Both the position numbers and the translations under genes were made by a program. A stretch of 64,000 bases of DNA from positions 70,410,641 to 70,474,640 of the forward strand of contig CM055313.2 in NCBI GenBank assembly GCA_029255685.2. The letters run 5' to 3'. Shown here piece by piece: positions 47,792 to 59,477 of this stretch. Numbering within the stretch: the first letter of the stretch is position 1; every line of letters starts with the position of its first letter. A model generated the notes under the pieces. That model was not told the origin of the DNA. It was given only the letters and a program-made list of their open reading frames with translations, and did not search any database. This stretch comes from Silene conica (lineage: Eukaryota; Streptophyta; Magnoliopsida; Caryophyllales; Caryophyllaceae).

Positions 47792-49893
47792 ATGGAGGGC
47801 GGTTCAATCAAGATATCCAAAGCTGTCAAAGACGTTTCTCCTCATGATTTCGTCAAGGCTTACGCTTCTCACCTTAAACGTTCCGGAAAGGTCTTTATTT
47901 TCATTTCATTTTTTCTTTCTTTTAGTCTTAATTGCTCTGTTTACTAAGAAAATTACATTATTTGATTTTGATTTACTCTCAGTTTTTCTGTTTAGATGTT
48001 CATATTATTGTATTTCAAGCTAAATGTAATAGCCAATTAATGTTAGCTTCTTCCTGTGTGTTATTTTAAACGGTTGTAGTTCAATCGATTTTTTAGGCGG
48101 CGGCTTTTGTTGATGTTCTTGAGGTATATATACCTATAGTTTTAATGTTAATGAGTATATATTTTGTTAATTTTTGACTGATGAAGATTTGTTTTCATTT
48201 AACGTGTTAAATATGTATTCTCTTCGTTTTGATCATCTCTTTAATAGAGGTAAACAAGAGATATGGGACTATATATTCAGCTGTGTATGAAGCTGATGAA
48301 AACTGCTACTTAGTCAAATGTAAAGAATATATTCAATCGGAATATGTACTGCATTTGTGAGTTTGTGACAAAATAAATCATACGGATTATATGAGTATTT
48401 TTGCACTGTTTGCTTGAAATCTGTACCTTTGGCGATTTAATCTTTTCATAGAAGAATATGGCTAGTTGGCTAAAAATTCATGATGTAAGCTTAAATTCTG
48501 TACTTTGGGATGGTAAAAAAGTATGTTTTGTATTGCTAGAACTTTCTTTAGAAAAGCAAAAGTTTAGAGTTATATAGGGAAACATTCTGTGTTATTTCCG
48601 ATGGGGACAAAGTTAACCTAGTATGTTTGTTTTGGAAATGTAGATGGAGCTCCCACACTGGACTGACATCGTGAAGACCGGAAAGCACAAGGAACTCGCT
48701 CCATATGACCCTGACTGGTACTACATCAGGGCTGGTAAGTGTGCGCTTATGTTCTGTACTTTAGTCTGTTATAGCTCTCTTTGTTAAGAGTATTTGCCAT
48801 ATCGTGGTTGATTGTATAATTTCAAGTATGATGAACCATCTATTGCATTCCTTGTCTAATTTGCTGCTTTCCATGGTAGTGAGTGTTTACTGTCCTCTTT
48901 TAACTAAGAAGGATTGACCAAAATTTGTCCAAAATACTTTTGCAATTATTCAGGCTTGTGTTTAAACTCTGGGTGTGATTATGGCTGATGTAATTTCTTT
49001 TATTGGTGTCAGCTTCCATTGCTAGGAAAGTGTACTTGAGGGGTGGAATTGGTGTTGGTGGGTTCAGGAGAATTTATGGTGGAAGCCAAAGGAACGGAAG
49101 TCGTCCCCGTCACTTCTGTAAGAGCAGTGGTTCTGTTGCTCGCCACATTCTTCAGCAATTGCAGAGCATCAACATCATCGAAATTGACCCCAAGGGGTGA
49201 GTTTGTCTTATTTCATTGTCACAATGCATTGTAGACAAAGGCTCTCTTAGTCTAACCCAGTTCTATTGCTTTAGGGTGCTACATAACTGCATATCACTTA
49301 TGTGATTTTCAATGCTGAACATTTGTTTGCTCAAGTGATTGTCTTGATGTCGCACTTGAAAAATTCCCGAAATCCTATGTTGCTGCAATTCCTTGGCGTG
49401 GCTTGACTTTTTTTCTCACGATAATTGCATGTCGTGCGCCTGACCTAATTTCATTTTGGTTCTTTCATCTTGCAAATAACCAATTTGCTCACTTTAACAA
49501 ATATATTTGGACCTCGTTAAATTTGTATTCACATTGTTGTCTATTTTCTCGATGACACTTTGTATTATTCAAAACACATCATTGGCTTGGATAACATTGT
49601 CTGCCTTGTACCCTAGTTTACAATGTAAACAATTGTTCAAACAAAACAAACAACCCAACGCACTAAGATGCGTTGGTAATTTATGTGCATTATTTTCTTA
49701 TGTTGGTTTAGAGTTCTTAACTTTAGTTTTTTAAGTGAAGCCTTCTAGTTTATTGTTTTCTTTTGACACTAATGAAAAGTTGGACTAATTAGTAATGATG
49801 CAAATCCTATATTGCAGTGGAAGGAAAATCACTTCAAGTGGGCAAAGAGATCTTGACCAGGTTGCCGGTAGAATTGGTGCTGATGAGGTTTAA
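47792..49893 (+). CDS. RPS19: 40S ribosomal protein eS19, four exons
   Basis: Exons 47792-47890, 48644-48734, 49013-49196 and 49818-49893 join in phase to 149 residues. Recognisable family blocks are [68 protein letters not shown] and [20 protein letters not shown]. eS19 is a component of the small ribosomal subunit and is needed for 18S rRNA maturation. Splice sites are GT-AG (for example GTAAGT, GTGAGT). The short N-terminal extension [10 protein letters not shown] precedes the usual start of the conserved region. No defect is seen. The upstream repeat element stops before its likely promoter motifs. Confidence 0.96.
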
Positions 49894-52800
49894 GAAACTT
49901 GCTGGGCATCTATTCATTAGTCGGTCCCTTCAGTGTTTTGGTTTTTTCTTTATGTTTTGAGGAGCTACTTTTTGAATGGAATGATTTATGTCTTTAATTT
50001 CTATGCTAGACATGCTAGCTTCTTGTTCAACTATTAGGTTTAAACCTTTTTTAAATGAGATTTTGAGTAATGAAAGATTTGAATTATGAAATTATTATAT
50101 TAGACTCATTTTGTGATGGGTCTATATTATATACAATTGCCAGATTTAGGGATTTCGATGTTGTAGTGAGGGGATTTCAGGGTTCGAGGCTGTTTGTTTG
50201 TGACTGTGTGTTGTTCTTGGAACCGCATCAGAATAACTATGCAGTTGCAAGCTTACAGCACTTGCATGTATTCACCTGCCCCTTGTCTTTAATCTTCATA
50301 TTTGCGCCCTACTTTGGCATGTTTCTCTCTTATTTAGAGACCATGGGAACTGTATTGGATGATATAATCAATGAAACATGTCAGACATGTACGCCTGTGA
50401 ATAAGTGTAATCACAAATAATGCATGTATCATATGATGGTAAAGGTGATCAAATGTGGGTTTGAGCTGACCTGTTTAATTTTTGGCTCATAGGCAACTGC
50501 ATGGTGAGATAAGTTAATGACATGGTTATTTGTAATTTTTAAAAAATACCTTATTCATACCTGCATATTTTACGGGTCAGATGAACCACATTACACAAAA
50601 TAACGATACTCCAAAAATAAGAAATTGATTTGGAGGAGTCGTCGAGAGGTGACAATGACACCGGTAAACACTCATATGTCTAGTATCCGCCTCCCCTCGT
50701 TTTTAATCTTCAACTTGATATTCGCTCGACTTATTCCTCTAATTCCTGTATTTGTATCAGATGATATAATCAACTATATCGGGCAGATATGTTGGTCCTA
50801 TCCAAGAAGATCAACCTACTTTTCTTACCTTATCAAAAAGAAAATATATCGGGCAGATATGTACCTTGTTGACTTGATGCAACTTCAATTCGCAATTTTT
50901 GTAGGCTGCAATTTTTTTTGACAATTGGAAACATGCCACTAAGCGCTTATAGTTCTCTTAGCCGCATTGTGAGGTTGAACATTTTAACAGTCTACTAACA
51001 AAAGAAATACTAAAACAATAATTTCCATGACGCAAGGATGACAAGGATCAATAATTATTTATTAGGAATAATTATTTCTTTTCAGTTGTGGCGCCGACGT
51101 GATGCAAGGATGAAAGGATGATAAGGATCAGTGAACGTCAAAGCATCCCAGGAACTCCATTGGCATCCCTTTAATTTCGATGATGGAACTCCATTGGCAT
51201 CCCTTTAATTTCGATGATGAGGCTCGTAACTACAAATTCATTTGCTTTCCTCTGAGATTTCACCGAAAAATCTAGGTGATAATCAAGATTTAGAGCTCGA
51301 AAGTTTGTGTATCAATAGTAAGATACGTTGAAATAGTGGTTAGATACATCCCATATTAGTGTAGATACATTGAAATAGACAATAACCTCACATAATTCAT
51401 CAACCACCATTAATGGCAGAAACCTCTTCAATGGCAGAGACGAAAGCCTCTGCAACAGAATCAAAAGATTGATAATTGGCGACGGAAACTTCGTGCATTT
51501 GACACCAAATTCGCTCTACATCAACTTGCAAGAGCTATCGTAATGCAAATCAACGAACCCAGGTTGAGAAGTTAATCGAGACCAGTAGAAATCGAGGGAT
51601 GAGAAGAAGAGAGGCTTTTAATGGGGAACACGTTTTATGGTTGTTGTTCGGTGGTCGGAAGCTTAAATGATTATTGGTGATGGTGCTCGTCTAGATCATG
51701 ATGAGTAAGATGTCAATTAGAAAAGCATAAGGCCGGGGGAGGAGAAAAGGTGATTTGATTTTGGGCATTTATTTAGACGTGGGTTGTTCATTTGGTTTGT
51801 ATATTTAATTCGTTCTCACCGTTCTCTCCGAATGTTCGTTCTCACCCGATCCTATCTAAGTTTGAAGAGAAACTCTAGATCTCGAGAAATAGGAGGATAA
51901 TAAATATTATTTCTAATATTATTGTTTAGAGAACATTAAGAAAGAATATAAGAAAACAACTAGTCTTTTAAGTTTATTTTGGGTAATTATATTAACCCGT
52001 ATTATTTTTACCGTAAACAAACCACTACCCTCCGTTTATTTGTAACCTAGGTTACACGGACACGGCTAAATTTTGGCCTCCGCGTGTCCGACATGATATC
52101 GGATACGGACATGCCAGGGACATGGCTTCAAAAATTTCCGACACTCCAAAAACCGTGTCGTTGGTTTTTCTAGAACCAGGCATGTCGAACACGGTTAATT
52201 TTTGTCGGACAAGTTCCGTTTTGGTGGGACACGGCAATTAACAGGAAAACCACAAAAACCCAATTCATTCTAACTCAATCGCAAACCTAATTCATTCTAA
52301 ACAAAAATCTAATTCTAAACAAAAACCCAATTCGTCACTCGTCACTCCTCACCAGTCACCTCCCTCGCCGGCCGCCGGTACCTCCCTCGCCGGTCGCCCG
52401 CCACCTGTCGTCGCCGGCCGCCTCCTCCTGTCTTCGCCGGCCGCCGTCTCCTGTCCTCATTGCAGTTCAGGTAATTAATTTCTTATTTGAAATTTGAAAG
52501 TAGGTAGTGTATTAAGCAGTGATATAATCTTAATTCTTAATTGAAATTGAAATTGAAAGTATGTAAATGAATCTTAATTGAAAGTAGTAGACAGTAGTAG
52601 TATAATCTTAAATTCTTAATTGAAAGTATGAAGAAACAAGTAATAGATAGTACACAGTTGTAGTATAATTTCAATTGAAAGTAGTAGTATAATCTTAATT
52701 GATATTGGACAGTAGTAGTGATTTGTGATTTGTGATTTGTGATTTGTGAATGAATCTATTACTCCGTATTATTTTTGTGGTTTGCTGTCACTTTTATTCC

Positions 52801-53493
52801 AGCAAAAACCTATTATTATTTTTGTGGATCGTTGTCACAACAAATGTTACGTAAGACTTGAATGTTTATTTATGCTTTTTATACTTTTTTACCGTGTTCC
52901 GTGTCCTAAAAAAAATCAAAGTGAAAAATTAATGTGTTAACTTACAAAAAAAAAAGGGTCACCACCATCGGTATCATACAACAATACAATACCGTCGTCT
53001 CGTCTAGCATAGTCATTATCATCTCCGCCGTCATTATTATCTGCAACATCACCCTCCCCATTGTCTCCAACATCAGGAGGTAATTTTAGTTTTTGTATCT
53101 TTATAATTTATTTGGGTCTTTTACAAATGTTTGATTCTTGTTTATAATCTGTGAGAAGTTTAATTTATTTGGCTGACCATCTCAAGATGAGTAATTTATT
53201 TGATTTTTTTGCCCAGAATTTTTGAAAAAATATATTAAAAAAATGGTTAAAACTTTGTGATAACTGAGTTGTTCAGCGTTGAAGACATTTGAGTACGATT
53301 CGGTAACATATTTTTGAAGATTGAGACATCTACACGCCCTTATTACTTATTAGTACGGACTATGTCTTATTTTTAGGTATAAAATACAATAGACATAGTA
53401 AGCAAGGGGTGACTTTTGCTTTGCCTTGTGTTTTCTTTTATGCAACAAACATATACCCCTTTTTATCAATACAAATCCTCATTGAGGACGGCC
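49894..53493. other. Intergenic region with decayed repeats
   Basis: No gene is supported. Short repeated words (gatgcaaggatgacaaggat near 51035 and 51100; a duplicated ggaactccattggcatccc near 51150 and 51186), GGACACGG-type words near 52060-52230, and GC-rich ccgccggccgcc tracts at 52365-52450 suggest old element debris. A simple gatttgtgat tract lies at about 52720-52750. Confidence 0.4.
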
Positions 53494-53640
53494 ACTATCC
53501 GTCATAAGTTGAAGACGGATAGTGTCCCTCCCACTATATACAAGTGGTAATCAAGTGGAACTTAAATGAAGCACCCCACCTGCCTTTCCACTTGTGATAT
53601 TGTGAGGGGTACTATCCGTCTTCAGCTTGTGACGGATAGT
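53494..53640. mobile_element. Foldback MITE of 147 bp
   Basis: The left end ACTATCCGTCATAAGTTGAA plus GACGGATAGT is nearly an exact inverted copy of the right end (ACTATCCGTCTTCAGCTTGT plus GACGGATAGT). Each end is also itself an imperfect palindrome. There is no coding content. A target duplication was not clear. Confidence 0.75.
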
Positions 53641-55492
53641 AACAATTTTATCGATGGCCTATTGGCATGTTATGGGACAGTCCTTCGCTAACGAATAGAG
53701 GAGGTCCTGCATTTATTTACTTACCAAACAACAAGCTAAGCTATTTCAAGTCCACACCGATGCATCTGAATATTAGGACTCCTCTTTTATTTAAGCAAGA
53801 TAGTCATCTATCTAGAATGCTATGCTGCTGAACCAAGTTATCCTATAATAATTAAGTGATGATAGGAATTAGGGAATAATCAGCAATCCATCCCCCTATA
53901 GTAAAGGCGGGAGCGGGACTTGTAGGTGTAGGTCCAACGACAGACAAAGCATACAAAGCATACAAAGCCATTTCACACTCAAATGGGATAAAAGTCCACT
54001 TAGAAAGACTTGCAGCATTCAATGCTTACTGGTCCTCTTCAATAACTAGTTCAAATATAAACAACATAACACATAAGATGAAGGAAAGCAACGAACAGAT
54101 GAGTGGGAGAAGAGGCCTTAGCGAAAGCAGTGGACCGAGCGTAGCTGATGATATATATTGATGTCGGTGGGGGTGGGGATGCCTCGAGACCCCGCCCTTT
54201 CTTGATTGATATGGATAGTTCAATAGACGCTAATAGGACTTTTTAGATACATTCGGGTATGCTCGAAAAAGTAAAGAATTCTCTTTTTTTGATACCATCC
54301 CCTTGTGCCAAGTTATAGAATGTCAAATACACGTAGATTAAGTATTCGGTAGATCAGATATCTATGGTGTATAAAAGGTTTAAACCTCCGGAAAAACCAA
54401 AGCACAATCTTTTTCAACCTAATTGTACAAATATTGACATGTCTGGTACCACCACCTCATATATTTCTTTGTCAAAGGAGGATTGCACAATCTTTATAAA
54501 ACCCTGAGAGAAGAGTGATCTTTTTAAAAGATTTACGACCAATGTTGGAGCTATTTTGATGATGTGTAACTCCACTTGATATTGGATTAACATGCTACCT
54601 GCTCACTTCCTTACCTCAAAGGCTCAAACACCCTCTTCTCAACAACCGCTGCATTTTATTACCAATTTTGGTTTCATGTCTACCCCTACTTTTTTTGCTT
54701 CCCTCTAAATAATTGCTGCTTATTCATACCATTTTTATTTTTTTGGCAGAAAATCATACACTTCCAAAATCAAAACTTTATCGCTTATATTGGTACTACG
54801 ACCGATTATTGGGTCGGATTTGTTCTGTTGAGATTGGTGGTACATTATTTGCGGTTTTAAGTGCTAGTGCCTGGACGGCACACATGATGTTTGTTAAGAT
54901 GTTTTAATGAGTTTGTGGATTATCTTTTTGACTGCCATTATTGTCCTTGGATTTTCAATTTTTTGGCTGTCATTACTCCGACCTTTCTTATTTGCTCGCA
55001 TACCATGTCCGACGATCGACACTTGGACGTCTCATTTTAAGCCAGTATATGTATTCTTTCACAATACGAAGTTCGGCTTTTGGACAGACACCTGTCTGGG
55101 ATACTTCTATAGTATTCTGAGTAACACAGAGCTTTAATATTTTCTGTATATGTGAGCTATGATATATTAGTTCATAACAATTGTCCAGAATACATGTATT
55201 GTTGTTGACTTTCAGCACTACTATGGTACTACCGTTCTACATTTCTACTGTTTTGAGATTACAGGATTGAAGGTTTTTCAATTTGCTTTGAGCTTTTATA
55301 TTAGTACATGTGAGCTATGATATACTCTGAAAGAACTGTCCTGGTTGTGTGTGCCTGTGTGGTATTGTAGATTTCCATCATTATTGCATTTTACTTTTAC
55401 GGATTTCATGGTTTAAGGTTTAGAAATTTATGTAGCTTAATTCTGCAGATCCGAATTCATAAATTGAAGGTTTTTCTACTGGTGAGGAAAAG
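53641..55492. other. Intergenic region upstream of KAE1
   Basis: No gene is supported. The last 100 bp probably includes the KAE1 5' UTR; a TTCTGCAG acceptor-like site at about 55449 suggests a UTR intron. Sequence at 53900-54330 has a different base texture and could be organelle-derived, but I could not match it. Confidence 0.4.
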
Positions 55493-57994
55493 ATGAAGAG
55501 AATGATTGCCTTGGGTTTTGAAGGTTCAGCCAACAAGATTGGTGTGGGTGTCGTAACATTAGATGGCACGATCTTAGCGAATCCACGCCACACCTATATT
55601 ACCCCACCTGGCCATGGGTTTCTTCCTCGAGAAACTGCACACCATCACTTAGAACATGTCTTGCCACTTGTAAAAACTGCCCTTAAGACTGCTGGAATAA
55701 CCCCTGATGACATTGATTGCCTTTGTTATACCAAAGGACCTGGCATGGGTGCGCCTTTGCAAGTGTGTGCAATTGTTGTGAGGGTTCTGTCACAGCTGTG
55801 GAAGAAGCCGATAGTTGGTGTCAATCATTGTGTTGCTCATATTGAGATGGGGAGGATTGTTACTGGGGCTGAGAATCCCGTTGTGCTGTATGTCAGCGGG
55901 GGTAATACACAAGTTATTGCCTACAGTGAAGGCCGATATCGGATATTTGGAGAGACAATTGATATAGCAGTTGGCAATTGCTTGGATCGGTTTGCTCGTG
56001 TTTTGACACTGTCCAACGATCCGAGTCCTGGATACAATATTGAGCAGGTAAAACAAGCCGCTCTGATCAGTTGTCTTATTAACAGTTTTCTTCTTGCTTA
56101 ACCTCTTCCTTTATCTATGTCATATCAAAAAAAAATTCAATTCAACCATTCACTGGTTAAATGCATGTAGTTTACTTGTGATTTGTGATTGACATGCTTT
56201 TGTCAGTTAGATGTTGCAAGTGTAATTGAGCTAGCTCATTTTTTTGTGATTGAGTTGGTTGTCGCGAATCGGGTAGAGTTTATGACTATTACACAGTCCG
56301 TTGCTACAGTGAGTTTTTGTTAGAGCAGGGGAGGTTTGTTGTAGCCAGATAGGTGACAGTCCTCAAAAGTTTGAGCTATACCGTTTTAGTATCCTTTTAC
56401 TTGTGATATATTCATATATTCTTGTACACCTAAACTGTTGTCTGAGGCCTCCCCCCTTTTTCTAAATTTGCATTCGTGATTTTTGATCGGCAAAAAATTG
56501 TCCACCTTCATACCTCCTAAAAAAACGAGTTTAAGTGGTTAGGTAGCATACAAATTAAAACAATCCACCTTCTTACCTCTTTCTTTCTTATAGTGTCATT
56601 TCTACTGGGTACTGACAGTCTGGCATGGGTTGGGCGCCATTAATTTGAATCATGCTGTAGTTAGAATTTAAAACCACCTCTGGAAGCCTTTTCTCATCTT
56701 CCTGCAGTTTGTGTAATAGTGTGGCAAACAGCCCTTACAACTTAACTCATTTACTGGTGATCAGCTTGCTAAGAAAGGAGAAAAATTTATAGATCTTCCT
56801 TACGCCGTCAAAGGAATGGATGTTTCTTTTAGTGGTATATTGAGCTTTATTGAATCTACGGCTGAAGAGAAGCTCAAAAACGACGAGTGCACGCCTGCAG
56901 ATTTGTGTTACTCCTTACAGGTATGTTCGTATGTACTATTGTATATTGCATTGTCAAACTCTATATTGTACTTCAACTCGTCACTGACAGTGTTGCTCCC
57001 GTATCTGACATAACACTCAAGGATAGGATATGGTATCAGTACCTGCGGCTTACCAATTTGGCATTTCTCCTAGAAGAGCTAAATAGGGACGCCACATGAC
57101 AAAAATAATGGAGATGCTTTTATGAATTACTCGTACTCCCTCCGTCGTACTCCCTCCGTCCTGGCCATTTGTTTACTTTTGTTTTTGGCACAATTATTAA
57201 GGAAATGGGAGGGGATCACTTGTGGTTAGTGTTATTGAATGACAAGTGGATCATTATGGCTATGGATGATCAATATACTCATTAAAAACACCCCCAATAT
57301 AGAAAGTTAAACAAATGAATGAAACACCTTAAAATGGAAATGGTAAACAAATGGCCGGGATGGAGGGAGTATTTATTAGAATACTCAATGATTTAAGCCT
57401 TATTGTTCAAACATCTATATTTCCAAATGTTTCGAATTCCGTAATTTTTTGTTTTGGAAACTGTTAGCACTTGTCTATTCTCATTAAAGGCAGAATTCCC
57501 TTATCTGAAAATATGAGTGCTGAGTTTGGTAGTTAGAATGTGATCGTGTCTGACTCTTGTATCTGAGTTTAATTTGCATATGTAAAACTCATGATTAACA
57601 TTGAAAATCTTGAAATAATTAGATTGTTTGAGGAAAAAAAATACAAATGGAAATTGATTTTATGAACTTTGTTTGGTGGTAGGAAACTCTATTTGCTATG
57701 CTAGTAGAAATAACAGAACGTGCAATGGCTCACTGTGATGCAAAAGACGTTCTCATTGTCGGGGGTGTGGGTTGCAATGAGCGGTTACAAGAGATGATGA
57801 AGACAATGTGCTCGGAGAGAGGCGGACGATTATTCGCCACTGACGATAGATACTGCATTGACAATGGGGCTATGATTGCATACACTGGCTTACTCGAATA
57901 TGCTCATGGTGTATTTACTCCACTAGAGGAGTCAACATTTACTCAAAGATTCAGAACTGATGAAGTTCATGCGATTTGGAGGGAGAAAGTATGA
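55493..57994 (+). CDS. KAE1: KAE1/OSGEP, tRNA N6-adenosine threonylcarbamoyltransferase, three exons
   Basis: Exons 55493-56047, 56765-56920 and 57683-57994 join in phase to 340 residues. Family motifs in order are [56 protein letters not shown] (metal-binding His pair), [31 protein letters not shown] and [14 protein letters not shown]1 is the catalytic subunit of the KEOPS complex and transfers threonylcarbamoyl to A37 of ANN-decoding tRNAs in the cytosol. The length is right for the cytosolic plant enzyme. A second in-frame Met three codons in could also serve as the start. Intron 2 holds a Stowaway MITE. No lesion is seen. Confidence 0.95.
57150..57369. mobile_element. Stowaway MITE in KAE1 intron 2
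   Basis: Left end CTCCCTCCGTCCTGGCCATT, right end the inverted AATGGCCGGGATGGAGGGAG, flanked by TA on both sides. A second, partial CTCCCTCCGTCGTA sits right before the left end (57136-57149), probably a small duplication. It is 220 bp long with no coding content. Confidence 0.9.
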
Positions 57995-59477
57995 CCTAGA
58001 CTTAAAATGTAACATTGCATTTGCTTGTTTCTTTTCAACTTGATGACCCTATGGTCCCTATCAGACTTGTAAATCAATAATTCGCGCGTAGCAAACAGGC
58101 TTAATTATTGTACGAGTAGTATTTATTCATTGAATTGGTAATATTTGTACTACCAAGTAGCAAGTGTATGAATTACTGAAAGTCTTTCCGGATTTGTGGT
58201 TGTTGGAATAGTAATGACGCCCCCAGTTATGAGCCTATGAATGTCCAAATGTATACTAGTCGACCCAGAGTCTTGTTAGATTTCGGAACAAATATAGGTA
58301 ATTAGGTTGTTTGGACAGTAAGACGGTTTTATATGTAAGACAAGTGAAGATGATGAGGTCGAATATAGCAGAAGACATATATTAGCACATATTCGAATGT
58401 ATGAACTTTAGTGTCCCATTTTATTACGGAATGTTTAAAGTTAGTTGAATTGCGTACCACTCCGTAGTATGCAAGATTCTTACAACTGTACAAAATAGAT
58501 TTCTTCCCTTTATCTTCCTTCATTCATCCTTCAAAGACTGGAAAAGTCCATTATTCTGATCTTATTCCACCAAAATTCAAATTCAATGTGGATAATGGTG
58601 CCGCAATTTGATCACCATTCCTTATGTAAAACTGCCTTATTCGAAGTAAATTTTTATAGGATGAGAATTTTCTTAATTTAATTCACGCGTCATTGAAGTG
58701 AAGTCGTTATGGGTGCATTATTGTTGGATCATTCCAAACACAATTTACTTTGATTCTTTGTATTTCGAATTTATGATTGTGATCTTGACATTTAGCTCGT
58801 TTGGGTTTGGGACTTACCTAAGGACTATATTTTTAATAACTCACTTTGATCAATATAAAATTGGTAATATTTGGTCGAGTTAGTTTTGCTCTATTACGAC
58901 TTTTAGTTATTCATTCAGGTGAAATCGTTACGATGAAATAAGTACTCCCATATTAAAGGATTGTATAATTCCACGTTTATATAACAATACCTCTCAATTC
59001 ACTTATAAATAATTCAATATTTTAATTGAGATAAATTATTTTCCGCTAGATCAACTCGTCCCAACTCATTTAAGATGTCATTGCAAATCATTTATGGGTA
59101 GCATTACAATTACAAATTACAATTGACATCTAATTCGATTCAACTTTTAATAATGTCACCTTGTATAAATTGCGCATTTCGAGAAAAACTGGCAGCATGA
59201 GGGAAGAGAAACACCAAGAGACGCGGCATTTCCACATATAAAATCATCCATTTTAACAAATCACAATCATAAACCTCTGACTTTCCTATAAAAAAAACCA
59301 TCATTTCAATCACTTCTTTCTTCATTTTTACATATTTTCCACAAATTCAACAATCAATATCGCTTCAATAATCCCTTTTTTCTTCTGGGTATTTTAATTT
59401 GCGCTTACCCATTTCTTTATTTCATCATAAATCATAAATTGGGTTAATTGCTAATTGTTGATTGTTAATGTTAAATA
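57995..59477. other. Intergenic region between KAE1 and the LRR gene
   Basis: AT-rich; no gene or element ends were recognised. The 3' UTR of KAE1 is at the left, and the 5' UTR and promoter of the LRR gene at the right. Confidence 0.45.

Noticed and set aside
53900-54330. Possible organelle DNA insertion
   Set aside because: The base texture looks different, but I could not match any mitochondrial or plastid gene by eye. A search against organelle genomes would settle it.
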